A stretch of DNA of 64,000 bases from Climacium dendroides (lineage: Eukaryota; Streptophyta; Bryopsida; Hypnales; Climaciaceae): NCBI GenBank assembly GCA_950106755.1, contig OX467087.1, forward strand, positions 23,378,047-23,442,046, given 5' to 3'. Below, piece by piece: positions 63,645 to 64,000 of the stretch. Each line of letters opens with the position of its first letter. Position 1 is the stretch's first letter. A program made the position numbers and the translations under genes. The notes beneath the pieces are model-generated. The model searched no databases, was not told where the DNA came from, and was given only the letters and a program-made list of their open reading frames with translations.

Positions 63645-64000
63645 AAGGATTTTGACTATGTTTTCACCAAAAATGCTCCAAAATTGCCATCTCTAGTACA
63701 AGTACCAAATTTCTAAAAAAAATCATTTTTGATACATCTGACTGTAGGATCTTATATTAATTTGGTTTGAGAATATATAGAAAAAATTTCAAAAATTTTC
63801 ACCGTGTAGATTGCAAGATATTAGCGTTTGAAGTAACAAAAATTTGGACACATCTAACCATAGGATCTTCTACTAATTTGGTTTGAGAAGATGTGGAAAA
63901 AACTTCAGAAATTTTCATTATGTAAATTGCAAGATATTAGCGTTTGAAGTAACAAAAATCTTTTTTTTGTCCTTGCAAAAAACTGGGAAGTTGCACTTCT
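63645..64000 (+). repeat. Dispersed repeat, right-end copy, with internal 116-bp duplication
   Basis: This is the same family and orientation as 95-330. Inside it, a unit from about 63734 (ACATCTGACTGTAGGATCTT) recurs at about 63850 (ACATCTAACCATAGGATCTT), each ending AGCGTTTGAAGTAACAAAAA. The left-end copy has only one unit. The repeat runs off the window. Confidence 0.65.

Overview
This is a nuclear segment of a land plant. Multi-exon genes with short GT-AG introns encode plastid and mitochondrial proteins with plant-type N-terminal targeting sequences. They sit as GC-richer islands in a very AT-rich, repeat-filled background. Four genes in 64 kb, compact introns and the character of the proteins suggest a bryophyte-grade plant such as a moss or liverwort, but the sequence alone does not prove the lineage.

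Layout. (1) 2.2-5.5 kb, minus strand: a ZFPL1-type Golgi zinc-finger membrane protein with nine coding exons, one intron using a GC donor. (2) 14.6-22.9 kb, plus strand: a 24-exon, about 912-residue plastid-envelope ion channel of the CASTOR/POLLUX superfamily (PEC1/PEC2 type). (3) 24.0-26.1 kb, plus strand: a six-exon CURT1 thylakoid-curvature protein, preceded by a 59-codon upstream ORF. (4) 55.1-56.9 kb, plus strand: mitochondrial dihydrolipoamide dehydrogenase in two exons. Genes 2 and 3 are both plastid genes, lie 1.1 kb apart and are co-oriented. The four are otherwise ordinary housekeeping genes with no operon-like relationship.

The rest is mobile-element sequence and its debris. It includes CACTA-type elements and foldback MITEs with identifiable 3-bp target duplications and one nested insertion. 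Another family has CTAG-GGTTGG-type termini (four copies). A second MITE family has three copies, and several old dispersed repeats occur in both orientations. There are also decayed coding regions: a 1.7-kb minus-strand frame at 33.8-35.5 kb broken only by six nonsense codons, a divergent pair of broken frames at 36.3-37.4 kb, a longer degenerate element gene at 28.7-31.1 kb, and a gene-like remnant at 57.6-58.1 kb. Tandem arrays include a perfect (AAAATT)48 tract, a 15-copy 25-bp minisatellite and three 179-bp units.

No rRNA, tRNA, CRISPR array or intact autonomous transposon was found. Exon boundaries come from splice-site sense, phase bookkeeping and remembered family alignments; no database search was run.
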